Assembly: GCA_050084985.1 (NCBI GenBank)
Contig: JBITNC010000001.1
Span: 126,108,001-126,172,000 of the forward strand
Direction of reading: 5' to 3'
Length of the DNA stretch: 64,000 nucleotides
DNA from: Nageia nagi
Lineage: Eukaryota > Pinophyta
In this document: one piece after another, positions 12,772-25,000 of the stretch
Layout of the letters: each line of letters starts with the position of its first letter
Numbering within the stretch: the first letter of the stretch is position 1
Translations under genes and position numbers: made by a program
Notes under the pieces: model-generated
The model's database searches: none
Seen by the model: only the letters and a program-made list of their open reading frames with translations
What the model was told of the DNA's origin: nothing

Positions 12772-13040
12772 TATGAAATAATCGATGGAACAATTTGACA
12801 TGGCCATGGGGGGACCGCGTTCAGCTCTTTTCATGAAACTAAATCATAATTGCACACGATTGACCATTGCTGAAACCCCAACCCCACAAGGGTTGCGATA
12901 TCCTCGCACATGAATTATTGAACATACTTTCTACGTATGGAAGCTAATGAATTCCAGTCAAATCGTGTGATGTCCAACTGTAGCTACGCGGTGTAAAACC
13001 CATCCTAAGGCTTCCCGGTCAATTCGGCTATTTAGAGAAG
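12772..13040. repeat. Diverged duplication, copy 2
   Basis: Partner of 11847-12060, with the same four anchors in the same order. Just before it, CTCGGTCAACTAT occurs twice (about 12670 and 12762). Those contain GGTCAA, a W-box-like core, which is suggestive of promoter DNA but not evidence of it. Confidence 0.5.
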
Positions 13041-13392
13041 ACTTGACTTGAGTATATATCTCATCACATAAAGGGCTACCAGAATTGATTGAATTATCTA
13101 GCTAAATTAATCCTCTTGCTAGTTGATTAATCTATCTTTGCATACTCTCAATAGTAGCCTGAATGTTATCATTGTTACTTCCATCACCATGATCAGCTCC
13201 TTCATTAGATGCTTTAGGTCCATCACACTAAATATCTCCTAAGAGCTCATCAAGATCTCTTCTTGAAAGACTTCACAAGAATACTCATAACTGATCCATG
13301 TCTGAAACAACTCACAAAATTGCTTATTAGTCCTAAATAAAACCCTAAGGTTTTAGCACAACTACTTATGTTTCACTTCGGGTTCACCAAAA
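13041..13392 (-). pseudogene. Possible antisense retroelement leader and Gag N-terminus
   Basis: Read on the minus strand, 13393 downwards gives TTTTGGTGAACCCGAAGTGA. This resembles the leader that follows the 5' LTR in some plant gypsy elements. It is followed at about 13130-13230 by a hydrophilic stretch GPKASNEGADHGDGSNNDN. No Gag core domain is visible and I could not find the other LTR, so this is tentative. Confidence 0.2.
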
Positions 13393-15226
13393 TGTTTACA
13401 AATAAAAGTATATTCAAGAATGAAAATAAATGAATATCTACAGTCCCAAAAGATACATATATCTATTTGTAAATTCTGAGCTAATGGATAGCAATTTATA
13501 ACAAGACATGCTGCTATAGAAGATAATGAATAATTGGAATCAAAATGACATTACCAAACAAGATTGAATTTGTGTACTTACCTCATATATTATACTTGAT
13601 ATGGATGAATAGAAGATACTAATGAAGCCTCAATAATGAATAGAGTCTACACCCAAAGTTATGGAGCAAGATGATCCAAAAAGAGGGTCGTAGGTGATCT
13701 ATTTCATGCTCAGAAGGAGTGTTGGTGGTTTGATTTTGTCTATAGAGGAGAGTCAATGATCTTTGTTAGATTGTAGTACAGTTTTAATTGACTCTATACC
13801 TTCACATGAACTCTCAATGGTCTCAATTTGATACTTGGATAAGCTTAGAATTGTCATGATACCCGCATAAGGAAGTACATAAACGCAACCTTGAATGGTA
13901 GTGTCAAGAGACACCTAAATGATTGCCATCATTAAGACCAGATATGGGATCATGTATCTCTTGATGTGGACTTACTATTAGATCTCTATTTATATAGATA
14001 ATAATATGATGTACTCCTTAGGTCAGCATGTACCTAATTAAATAAGAATATAATAAGTCGATGATATATATTGATCATATCCAAAATAACATTAATATTC
14101 TTGAACTAGATATATAAGTGTAGGCACATATTTTCTAATGTATTAAATTAAATGCATAAATTAATTTTAGGTGATAACACCATGATTTAGAGAAAATGCA
14201 TATAATAAATGCAACCAATTAATGATAGGGTGTACTCTCCTAAATGATGTCTTATAAAGGGAAGGGAGAGTTTAAGATATGCGGGATCATATGTTAGTAG
14301 ATATGTTAATTTGGATTACAAAACATACCTTAAGTTTCTTACATGGATACCAAGGGCTTTGAAAATGCTAGACGATGAGATTTTTGATCATGCAAGTCTT
14401 GACTCTATTGGTTTACCTTTGCATATATATTATTGGGTGATTATTTTTTTGATAAACTATTATTGGTATTATTTTATATGACATGATGAGAATAAGGTGG
14501 TTGACATTGTTTTGCTTGCAAAATTGTATTTTCTTGTTATAAAATATTTGTGCATAAGAACTTGAATATGTTTTTTCAATAAATTTATCTACATTATGCA
14601 TGCAAGTAATTTCTTCATGCTCTATAGGTTTTGCTATTAAGTTTAAGGGCATCCTTGTTGTGCTTGCATTGCAATCCATGAGACTATGTCCATATATTAT
14701 ATCTTATGAATCAATTTTGTACATGTTATGCTTTGTGGTGAGGTTTGAAATATTATGATGTTAATAGTCACCAACACTTTTTGTTTATACAAATAAATGA
14801 AACATAGTTTCCTTTTTACCTAAAACCTTAGATTAAAAATATGGTGATTATTTGAATAACTCGATGATTACTCATCCCTTCAATGATTTCAATTACTCTT
14901 TTAAAATTTTTTAACTCACATATATCAAGAATATACCTTTTTTTCAGCCATTATTATTGTAATTCTTTTCTAAAACATGTTGTTAGAATTATTATACCTA
15001 TTTTCCATCCATTGATATACTATTTTTCAATGTTTTTTCATGGATTATTGTAAAAAACTAACCAATAATTTTAATTATAATGAAAATTTGTACATTAATT
15101 TTTTTATTTTTTATTTTTTATACATCACTTTCTATTTGATTAGTCATTGATACATCAAATAATCATCGAATTGGCCCAAATGATTATTTAGCAAATCTGC
15201 TATTTAGACCTATGCCTGAAACAATA
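13393..15226. other. AT-rich intergenic DNA
   Basis: May include the LTR belonging to the tentative minus-strand leader at 13041-13392, but I could not delimit it. The minus-strand frame 14413-14679 has no family features. Confidence 0.4.
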
Positions 15227-15287
15227 TTGCATCACCAATAATATTCATAAGAACATGTTGCATCACCAATAATATTCATAAGAACAT
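15227..15287. repeat. 31-bp tandem duplication over the DYW stop codon
   Basis: TTGCATCACCAATAATATTC begins each of two adjacent 31-bp units (15227-15257 and 15258-15288). The second unit contains the last codons and the stop of the DYW fossil on the minus strand, so the first unit is an extra copy downstream of the gene end. Confidence 0.85.
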
Positions 15288-15620
15288 TATCCATGTTTGA
15301 AATGATGGAATTAGTTTGCATCCCTTACAACAATATCCCTTCCTACAATGTTGGACATAAACTTTGTTGCAAATATGACAACCATTGCATATTCAAAGTT
15401 TGTACACAACTCTCATAACGGTTCAAGGGTAGTCTTTATCATCAAACTTCACATCACATAACATAGATATTATACATGGAATATACCCCATTACCTTTAT
15501 ATCAATCAACAATTTCTCCAATATTTCATACATATCCTATATTTGTGGCTTTGATCCATCTCCTACAAGAAAACCATGTACCTTTTTATCAATTTTAGTC
15601 CATAGAATCCGGTTATATTC
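15263..15620 (-). pseudogene. DYW-type PPR protein, C-terminal fossil
   Basis: C-terminal end of a DYW-class pentatricopeptide-repeat protein, the class that edits C to U in plant organelle transcripts. Read from 15620 downwards, the E/E+ part is WTKIDKKVHGFLVGDGSKPQ followed by MYEILEKL and VMGYIP. The family pattern is SWIEI..KVH.F..GD.SHPQ. After a shift of frame comes ATKFMSNIVGRDIVVRDAN, then FHHFKHG and CSYEYYW with a stop at 15263-15265. These match the DYW domain ending of the family (CSCGDYW). The stretch with the HSEK zinc/catalytic signature, normally between these blocks, is deleted. There are internal stops and at least one frameshift. No PPR repeats are recognisable upstream. 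Clearly dead, but the identity is firm. Confidence 0.85.
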
Positions 15621-16378
15621 CTCATTCCTCTATCTTGTTTTTATGCTTTACTTGATGAAGTGGTCAATTAGTTTTCATGTGGTCAAGTGTGTGTTTATTA
15701 TGCTTTACTTACGATTTATTATTTTGTTTATTTCTATCGTGTATCAATTGGACAAGTGTCTATAATGCCTTATTGTTATGCTTTGCTTAGTATTTATAAA
15801 GCATGTATTTTCTTGCATTGAATGATAATTGCCCCACCACTCCAATTTGTATTCTCTCCCTTGCTATGTATCCTTCCACATTTATTGGTTTTCATTACTT
15901 TACATCTCGTTATCTGAATGTTCCCATATTTTTTGGAGTCTTTGATTCCTTTTTGTAACCATCATGGATTCAAAGAATGAGTTGAAACATAACAAACGTA
16001 AGAAAAACCTATGGAGCATGAAGGAATTACCTATGGAAATATATTAAAATCAATTTAATTTTAGGTACTTTAAGATGTATTTAATTTTTTTGTTACTTGT
16101 CAAAAATTTACTACATATACATTTATGTATTTTGAATGTTTTTTCTTATACAATCAAACTCCTATTCTACTTTTATTGTATTGCATTATTCAAAATAATC
16201 ATTTGATTTAATTTTCAAGTATACATTCATATGAACTACTACATTGTCATAATATTAGAAATTGAATGTCCATGTGTCGTACCAGATGGAAAAACAATAT
16301 TGAATGCCCACATATATGTTCTTCTTGGTATTACAAGTTCACACCTAAATTCATATCTCCGTCCACCAACCATGATGG
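15621..16378. other. AT-rich intergenic DNA
   Basis: Nothing recognised between the DYW fossil and the pogo-like transposase fossil. No terminal inverted repeat of the transposon could be identified here. Confidence 0.45.
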
Positions 16379-17800
16379 TTATGTAGGCTCCAATGGAATA
16401 CTAAGACCATCACCCAAATCTTTATCATCATTGACTAGCATTCGATGTTCAACACAATTATCTATACATTGTTGCATTTGGTAAGGTGTAATAGCTACAC
16501 TTGAGATACTAAGGATGTTCTGCATTACAAAAGCACCCTCAATTTCCATGAATTTATAAGTATTACTTGGATGCATATCATCTACCAATGTATTAGGATT
16601 TAATTGCCATATCTCGGTCCTTTTGAAACCTATGGTGATGTTAGAGGGTGTCAATTCTCTCAACAAGGACTTGTTACCAAGTTTAGCCAATTCTTCCCTT
16701 GTACTTTCAATGTTAGGAAACCTTTTCATACATGATGCTCATTCATATTTGAAGTATTTTTTTAAGGGTAAAAATATGCTAACATCTAATGGCTATAACT
16801 TGTGTGATGTGCATGGAAAATGTTAGCAACTCAATACCCAACATCCTTACCTTTTGTATTGTTGGTAGGGTAGTATGGAAACCATGGCCATCAAATATGA
16901 GTAAGAACCTATTTGTTGGTGACACTCCTTTAGGAACTAAACATATAAAGTGGTGTAACTAGTTTAAGAACAAATGTTTGGTCATCCATGTGCATATGGT
17001 TGGGATACCATACAAGTGTCTAGTTCACAACTTGAAATGTAATTTTGTAAGTGCCTCTTTCCCTTAAATAGGTAAAACTTTGGTATACTTTTACCACCAA
17101 CATTAACACAATATAGAATAGTGATCTATTCTTGACTATTCAAAAAAATGTATGACACATTTCTACTTCCTCTTTTTGCCAACACCCTCATTATACCATT
17201 TCTACTAGCTTGAATACCCATCTCATCACAATTCCATATTCATTGAGAACCATATAGGTTTACATCATATGTTTTTGAAAGAGTCTTGTAAAATTTAGAT
17301 ATAACACCATGCCTAAGGTTGAGTTCCCTATCCATGTCAATGCCTTTAGTTGTGCATAACATCAATTTTAGATGTCAACTCTTAAAACATATCCATGAGG
17401 ACTTACTAATCATTCCATATTTGAAAGGTTCAATCCATTCTAGTAAATATGGGCTAACTATATCTTGAAATTGAAAATCTCAAGGCCATGTCCAACTAAG
17501 CCATGTCTTTGCACCATTCACCAATTTTTCCCACTTCTTCTATAATGAGGATAATTAGAGGACCTTTCTTGGATGTGGATGAAACCCCACCTAACTAGTT
17601 GGTGAGCATTGTTATTGGGATTATCCACTTATTTTCTATAGCCCTTGTTGACATCCTATTCTTCTCCATATTATGAAGAGCTTGAGTCATGTCCTCTATA
17701 GACCACTCTCATTCTCTTGTTATTCTTCTTTGCCTTGTGGGTGTAACAAGTATGTCCACCACTATGTCAATAGGTTCTAGGATAATAGGTTTTGGGATGT
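16379..17800 (-). pseudogene. Pogo-like (Tc1/mariner superfamily) transposase, degenerate
   Basis: Transposase with the domain order of pogo/Tigger/Jerky-like proteins. At about 17620-17705 a pipsqueak-type helix-turn-helix begins WSIEDMTQALHNMEKNRMST. At about 17500-17560 the CENP-B-type HTH contains VGKIGEWC. The DDE_1 core follows: the first acid in IWNCDEMGI (about 17212-17241), then GIMRVLAKRGSRNVS, the strand ITILYCVNVGGKSIP (about 17100), and the second acid in FLLIFDGHGFHTT (about 16875-16910). The third acidic position, usually QPLD, reads AIRC, so catalysis is lost. The C-terminal GFKRTEIWQLNPNTL (about 16570-16630) matches the family's GF..TGIWPLNP. At least five stops interrupt it. 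The reach is about 470 codons against the usual 450-550. No TIRs or TA duplication were found. Confidence 0.85.
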
Positions 17801-20690
17801 TCTCTAATTGAATTAGTAGATATTTTGGTGAATCTTCATCATCAAGATTCAATTGACCACCTCTATTATGGTCAATCAACCTTGTTGATGCTCTCTTTAT
17901 AATTGATCATCTTCTTCTCAATGTATGTGTAACCTACAATATGCAACATGCACAAATTAAAAAATAGAGTCCATTTGTACAAATATAGACATGAAATTAA
18001 AATAATTTTCTTAATTCATGATTAATAATTTAGCATAGATAAAAAAATAAAATATGTATGGATGCCAAATGAAACAAAGTATTTTGAAAACATAGGAAAC
18101 TTCAGAGGATGAAATGATAGGGATGCAAACCAATAACATTCCAACTTAGGATCAACAATATCTTAATTTAAGTACTTAAATAAGGATGATCCAAGAATAA
18201 ACACTTAAAATAAGTTGAATTACTTAAATAAGGAGCAATATATCTTAATTGAAGTCATTTCTCCTCTTTTTATTAGGTCTAGTAAAACTAGCTATAACAT
18301 CATCTACATATTTATTCAAACAATCCAAAATCAAAATTGAAAGCCTTATACTCATATAGGTAGGAGTTGCAACCAAATATGGTAGGAATAAATTGTGTCA
18401 CAACCACAATGAAGAATAACCACCTTGATCATATGTGCCATGCAAGAAGAGTAAATGTGGAAGGACATATAACCAAAGGAAGAATATGTATTGGACTAGT
18501 AGGATGTTGTGCATTTAATGGAACCACTTGTTGATCAAAGGACACCCATAAATGTACCTATTGTTAGGTCTATTATGTGAACCAATGGGATGGGACTGAT
18601 TGATGATCGATCAACTCATTGGAAATAAGTAATAGTGACACATCTAATCAATCTGATATATACATGTGGCAAAAGAGATATGATAGGGTTGAAACAAAAT
18701 TACCATCATACATATTGTTATGTTGATGTGTCAATCAAATTTTAATGATTTTTTCATCCATGTGGTACTCTACCTAGACATGTAAAATGATGATGCATCA
18801 CTTATATTAATCTATGAATTGTCAAGCATATTTTCTCTAGCCATTAATTGTATATCATATAATCATTTCATTCCATTTACTAATAATTGCATCATGCATA
18901 TTGTCAATAATTTTGAGACCGTGTATAATCTTTCATATTTTGCATACATTCCTATGAGGGCATTCACAATCATAACATTTAGTAAAAACCATTTTCAACT
19001 ATTATTTGATTGATGCCCATACCTTATTCTAGACTCACATGTTAGCACATGGTTGAAGAAATGTTGGCAAAGATTATAGAGTGGGGAGGTGGGCACATTT
19101 GATGCTACTATTATTGTTGTTTGTTGCATTTAATGAAATAATGTAGACTCCTTACATTGGCTAGAACTATATTAGCATTATATGTATATACTGCAATCAT
19201 TGCAGTACATGATCATATATTTGCATCTTGCATGTTATAAACAATTCATGTATAATTTATATATGCTTATAAAATTTCCATACATGTTTACTAGTTTTTT
19301 GCACTACTAGAATATGTGACAAAACTAACTCTTTTTTATTATTTATCTAGTAAGGTACATGCTTTGAGGATATAGAGAAAATATTATATATGATTGGTAT
19401 ACTAATATGCATAACATTCCAACAAAGCATTACATGGATGCATGCCAAAAACATACTTGAGAAACTGAAACACAAAACAAATAAATAAAAAATACCTACT
19501 TGATATGCAATACAAATAAATAGAAAACACCTAATCAGAAATACATAATATAAATAAATTCCAAGGATAGCATAATAAACACTTGACCACTTGAAAACTA
19601 TGTCATCTCTTTTGCTACCTTTTTTTTGCTTTCACTTTCAATGCTTTATCTCGACTATTGATATGCAAAATAAATAAGCAAAAAATATTTGATTTATAAA
19701 TCCCAAGCAAATCATAACAATAAGTCATAATAAACACTTATCCAACTGATATGTAATACAAATAAAAAAAAAAACTTGCATTATAAATCCTAAGAAAATA
19801 ATAAGAAAAGAGGGTAACAAAAACTTACTCAAATAATGGACACCTCTTTGCTCTCCTCTACTACTCTTTCCAATTCAAAGAGTTCAAATGATCTCTTCTG
19901 CTACTTTTTCCAATTAATATGGGAATGTTTGAAATTTGAATTTAAGAAATTCATTAACATTGATTAGATATTTAGGTTTGTGTTGATTCATGCATAGTTT
20001 CTTATATTTCAAATTAGAGCTATGGTGGTCTTATAGAACTTATTTGATGTATGCAAGTTAGAGAAATGTTGGCAAGATGAGACAATTGGATTTTATTTGA
20101 ATTAAAAATGCCACATGTTTTTGTGAATATGGGTGCACATTGTGTTTTTAATTTGAGTCTATGATGGGAGTTTTTAATTTTGATCATTTTCACTTGGCAA
20201 TTTATTATGGAGAATTAATATCATGTGTTAGGACAAAAAGTGATATTTTTGGATTTTGTTGGGCTGCTTTCTTGGAAGCCATGCTTGTATCTTATACAAG
20301 TTGGGCTATGTAATATTCCTATAAGATGCTTATTTAATTTTGATTTATATGGGTGATAGGAATGATGTATTTATAAAGTTAATATTAGAATACTTATGAA
20401 ATTACACTTTGATTCCATTCACTAACTCATCCGTGTTTGTTTTAATTTTAGTAAAAGTTAATATTAATTTCATGGATGCTCTGGTGTGGGTCCCAAGGGG
20501 GCCTACTAATATCCCAATTTTGATCCTCTCTCCACTATGGGGCCCTTTTGCCTATATTATCTCATTTAGATATTTTTATATCTTTAATATTAAGCTATAT
20601 TAATTTGGTATTTTCAAGAATTTTGTTCAAAGGATTTTTATTTATTAATTTAAATGAAATTTATTTTATGAATAAAATAACATATGGTTA
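17801..20690. other. AT-rich intergenic DNA
   Basis: No recognisable gene. A patch around 18400-18560 reads faintly protein-like but I could not confirm any family. Confidence 0.4.
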
Positions 20691-20691
20691 A

Positions 20692-20960
20692 GTGCAAGAA
20701 GATGGGTCTACTTAATATGGACATCTTCAATTAAAAATAAATGGTAGACTAAAATGAACTTTAGTTTTTAAAGACCAAAATTTCATTTCTTTTTGCCTCT
20801 CAAACCGAAATGAAATGAAATTTTGGTCTTTAAAAACTGAAATTTCATTTTTGTTTGGCATCTTCAGCCAAAAATAAAATTTTAATTCTTAAAAAATGAA
20901 ATTTTGGTTTTAAAAAATAAAATTTTGATTCTTAAGAACTGAAATTTTATTTTGTAGAAC
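20692..20960. mobile_element. Palindromic MITE-like repeat
   Basis: Begins with GTGCAAGAAGATGGGTCTAC (20692-20711), the same terminus as the MITEs at 9563, 51600 and 56042. Inside is an inverted repeat: 20751-20788 pairs with 20813-20850 over 38 bp with about three mismatches, 25 of them perfect (20764-20788 with 20813-20837), around a 24-bp loop. The motif TGAAATTTTGGT then recurs in degenerate form to about 20955. The right terminus was not found. Confidence 0.55.
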
Positions 20961-21384
20961 TATAAACCCTATGAAAATAGCACCAACTAAGGAGGACCAA
21001 AAAAATGTGATTTCAATATAAGGAGGGCCACCACAATGCTCCTATGCCTTACATCTACCACATGATCTTTTTCAGCTCTCTGGATACCCTATTTCTTTTT
21101 TTTTTATTTGCAAAAATACTTTAAAAATTAGTTTTTTAGGTTTCTTAGTTTTTTGGGTGTGTAGTTTAATTTAGTTTTTTTATTTAAGAATTTAGTGTAC
21201 TTTAATTTTTGCATTTCATGCTTTTCTTACAAAATTAGTTTAGTTTAATTTAAAAAATGAATAATTAAACATTAAAAATTTAATAGTTTACTTAACTTTA
21301 ATCAAACTACATATTGTAAAACAAAAAACAAGTAGCCTTTTTCAACTAAACAAACCAACACTGATCATCATGTATACAATAACA
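20961..21384. other. AT-rich spacer
   Basis: Low-complexity A/T-rich sequence between the palindromic repeat and the tandem repeat. No feature seen. Confidence 0.5.
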
Positions 21385-21685
21385 ACATTTACCATTTTTT
21401 CAACTTCAACCAAACGTTGAATCATACAAGAAAAACATGTACCCTTTTGTCAACTTCAATTTGGAACACTTTTCATCTCATACAAGAAAAATGTTTACCC
21501 TTTTAGAGCAACTTCAACCCAATATAGTAGGCTCATATAAGAAAAATATGTCCCTTTTGTAAACTTTAATCCAAGATTGATCATCTTATGAAAGAAAAAC
21601 ATTTACCCTTTTGTCAACTTTAATCCAACACTAGCTCATACAAGAAACATATGTACCCTTTGGTCAAATTGAATCCAACTATTCT
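21385..21685. repeat. Degenerate tandem repeat, ~52-60 bp units
   Basis: The phrase ACCCTTTTGTCAACTTCAATCC with a preceding CATACAAGAAAAACATGT recurs about six times at 52-60-bp spacing (near 21391, 21437, 21496, 21550, 21602 and 21654). One stray copy lies near 23785. It lies where the 3' end or 3' UTR of the minus-strand LINE would be. Confidence 0.7.
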
Positions 21686-21954
21686 TCATTAATGTTCTTA
21701 CTCTTTGAATATTATCGCAAGCACCCACTTCAACATAAATATTTGAAAGAAGAATGGAACACACACATTTGAATCTTAAATTTGTAGGCTCCAATGAAAA
21801 AATTATTGTTGCAACAAATTTACCTTTTCTTACTACCCATTTCCATCTAGAGGGCTATTCCCTTAAACACTACTCTTGCCAAGTAGTAAAATGGTTGGTT
21901 GTTTATCCTTGTGGTTTAGTGAAGGCTTTCACCATACTCCCTTTATAGTATGTG

Positions 21955-23160
21955 ATCAACCCATATGCCAAAAACACCTAGGATACCTTTGGATGTTCTA
22001 TTAAAATTTAGCTTAAGATATCATATGTCTAGATGTATCCACTTCACATCAATTCTCAAAGGCTTTGGTGGGTCATTCTAAACTATAAATCACTAATTCC
22101 TTAAGACTTCCCCCTCACAAACCATCTCCCTAAACCCTTTAAAATTAATGATTTGTACATTCTCAAAGGTGACACTACATATCTTAGAATTCATACTATA
22201 CTCAAATAACCTTTTCTCTGACCTTTAAATATTAGTTATTATACTCTTTGAAAATTCCCCATAGGAAGTGTGGAAAGGCTAATTCCCAAAGCTTATTAAT
22301 TATCTTACTATTAAAAGAAATTCCCCCTAATATAAACTTAGGTCAAAGATCAATCTTGGAATGATCCAAATAATTTTTAATTTACTAAGGATATGGTTGA
22401 GTACTAACCTACATGTAAAAGGGTAAGTAACAATAAGAAGATTCACTAGTTCTTTAAATCATTCACATAAGTAAAATCTATTGGGAAAACAAAAGTCTTT
22501 TACTTGTATGTTATCAAGTGTTAAAATATTATCCTTCAAAGTAAACCATAAGAAAATAAATATCTTGGGGATTAAATCCTTCACCTATATTACTTCCCAT
22601 GCTTGAAAACCCTCATTACTTTCCTTAACAAGGAAATACCCTCATCTCATTGATACTTAATAATGCTAATCTTCCTAAATAAAATAGTTCAATTGGGATC
22701 TTATAACATAAATATTTAGGAACCTCTTTAGTGAACTAATATTTTACCTTGTCATACCTTAAAGAGGCCTTCTATTCTAATATATTTCTAATTCTTAAGA
22801 TCTCTAATTTGTAGGGCATGTATAATATTCAACCATCTCTCCATAATACTAAGATACTAACAAATAAAGCTTGGCATACTCACAATGATTGTAAATGGGA
22901 ACCTTTAGTAACCATATGTCTTTCCAAAAGCATGTTAACCTACCATAACCTATAAGCCATCTTTTTCCTCTTCTAAGAAACTACTTTATGGATTGAATTA
23001 TTGACCAAAAGGATTCAACACAACCCTTAAATTATCCTCTTTAAAGAAGGTGGAGTTTTGAAGATATTTATCTCTTACAATATTCACCTAATGGAGGTTT
23101 TATGTCTTGGCCACTTTCCAACCTAGCTTTCCTATGAGGGAAAGGTTTATTTTCTTACAT
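21955..23160 (-). pseudogene. LINE (non-LTR retrotransposon) ORF2, 3' part
   Basis: Plant LINE-type reverse transcriptase C-terminus and RNase H, read from 23160 downwards. About 23104-23145 gives INLSLIGKLGWKVAKT, the family's FN.ALLGKLGWR, followed by DKYL and a run ending in GDG-type WLIGYGRLTCFWKDIW (about 22900-22960), the zf-RVT block W.IG.G..I.FW.D.W. About 21985-22012 gives LKLNFNRTSKG followed by LGVFGIWVDH, the start of the LINE RNase H domain (consensus LNFDGASKGNPG..GIG). The catalytic Asp of NFDG is Asn here. Stops and shifts are frequent. The RT catalytic core and endonuclease are absent; the fragment stops near 23160, at one copy of a repeated 22-mer (GATATTTATCTCTTACAATATT at about 23060 and 23165). 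This is probably a 5'-truncated insertion, the usual LINE outcome. Confidence 0.75.
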
Positions 23161-24149
23161 GTTAGATATTTATCTCTTACAATATTTTAAAGTTGAATTA
23201 ATTAATTTTTCCTTCTCTAATTGACTCAAAAGAGAACATTTTCATATTACCAATTTCTTTTATATTCTCTCCAATACTAGGTTCCATAAGTTTTATTTCA
23301 TCCTTCCTTATTGATATCTAAGAACCCTACAAGAACAAAACGAGTTAGTGGGTAATCTCTAATTCTAGGTCTTTGAGACCCTAGACCCACACAAGTCTAG
23401 GGTGAAATCCTATCTCAACATGTAAGTAGGCCTCTATACAGTTCTTAATCAAGAGGATAGTAGAAATCAAATAGATGCCTATTCCTACATGCATAAATGA
23501 TATGATTCATCAAAAATGCTTAGATAATTATTGTTGCAAAACCCTAGGACATTAAACAAGATTGAAATATTAGAAATTAATCAAGCAATCTAATGATTCT
23601 TTATGAATAAATAAGAATTAACAAAAATGATCAATGGAAGTGCTAAATAATGATAAAGAATGATATGGGTATGTATAATTAAGAAAACCCTAACCTAGCT
23701 CTAAGGAACTAGGATGAGTTTAACTTAAATGCAAGCTATATGTATACAATAGTATAAGTAAATAAATATACACTTTAACCCTTTTCTTATAAAAACATGT
23801 ATCCTTTTGTCTTGACTTCAATCCAACTACATCTAGGTGTCTTGAATGAACATTAATTATTTTACATATTGTGATGAATTAGGGATTATTTTACATATTG
23901 TAATGCATTAGAGATTATCATATTGAATATCATTTGTATTTACATTGTTTATTTTTAACATTTATATTTATAGAGCATGTATTGAATATCATGTATTATT
24001 CATATTCTTTTGAGATAATTTTGCTTTCATAGATTAGATTATGTATATTCAATTAAGTTTATATTACTTTGTAATTTGAATTTATATATACATGTGCCCT
24101 TGGTTTAGATTTAGTAAATTGTTAATGTTGTAGGTTGTACCTTTTCTTA
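23161..24149. other. AT-rich intergenic DNA
   Basis: No gene recognised. Contains the second copy of the 22-mer and one stray unit of the tandem repeat. Confidence 0.45.
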
Positions 24150-25000
24150 TCATGGATCCTCTATTTCCACCTTCTCCACATCATGAAAACCCCCAATCTC
24201 CACCCCATAGTCCATATCATGATAAACCCCTAAAGGCATCCTTTAGTCCACCTCATGGAAACAACCCACCCCCTTAGTTAGATGAGGATCACCTTAAGAG
24301 CAACTATTACTTAAAATTTCAATGTATTACAAGGTACAATTACTGCATTCCATACTCCTAGTAGAGATCTTTCCCCCCATATGTCATGGTTTGTATCTAT
24401 GATGTAGACCATAGTTTATATTGTTATGTCCTTAGATAAGGGTATTGATCATTATCGTACATCACAAGAGGAGGTTATATGGTTTTATGTAGATGGTAGA
24501 TAAATGACCTAAAAATTTCTAGACAAACAATATCTAAGTACTTCATTGATTCCAAAACCAATAAGCCCATCTTACCTAGTAAATAAAGAATTAGTATTAG
24601 GTGGTGTACCCATCTTGAGATAGCCTATGAGTTTTGGGATAGATGGTGGATGTTATTCAATCAGGCCCAACATGGAAATGGGAGAGATATCCCATTATAT
24701 TTTTTGAAGAAACTGCATATAGAGTTTGTGTTAAATTAAAAACCAAACTACTTTGATATTAGACCATATCATAGTATTGGTCTTGGTTATCCATAGTATA
24801 GGCTAGGTAAATAGGTCGATCCTAATTGTCCTACATGTGTTACACCTCTTATCCCTTTTGCTGGATATATTATTCCTACTATTGTTCTTAGTTCTATAAT
24901 GGTTTTAGTGTTAAAGGGATTGAGTCTGCTATTAGGTACTCTCACTAAACAAGCTACCAATGTGGTAGTTGATTTCAATGAGAACATGAGGAGGATTTGA
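24150..25000 (+). pseudogene. Unrecognised coding-like relic
   Basis: From an ATG at about 24153 the plus strand reads MDPLFPPSPHHENPQSPPHS and continues proline- and histidine-rich for about 40 codons to a stop. Further on, the segment at about 24605-24735 reads CTHLEIAYEFWDRWWMLFNQ. The segment at about 24840-24995 reads VTPLIPFAGYIIPTIVLSS, then a hydrophobic leucine-rich run and VVVDFNENMRRI with a stop. Base composition is less A/T-rich than around it. I do not recognise the family. It could be one decayed gene or several unrelated pieces. Confidence 0.3.

Noticed and set aside
16266-16484. Plus-strand open frame
   Set aside because: Antisense shadow of the pogo-like transposase C-terminus.
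18400-18560. Possible second PPR fossil
   Set aside because: Only a vague KCG...R resemblance; no 35-residue periodicity or DYW/E motif.
20409-20603. Plus-strand 64-codon frame
   Set aside because: Mostly hydrophobic chance translation; no start context, homology or repeat support.
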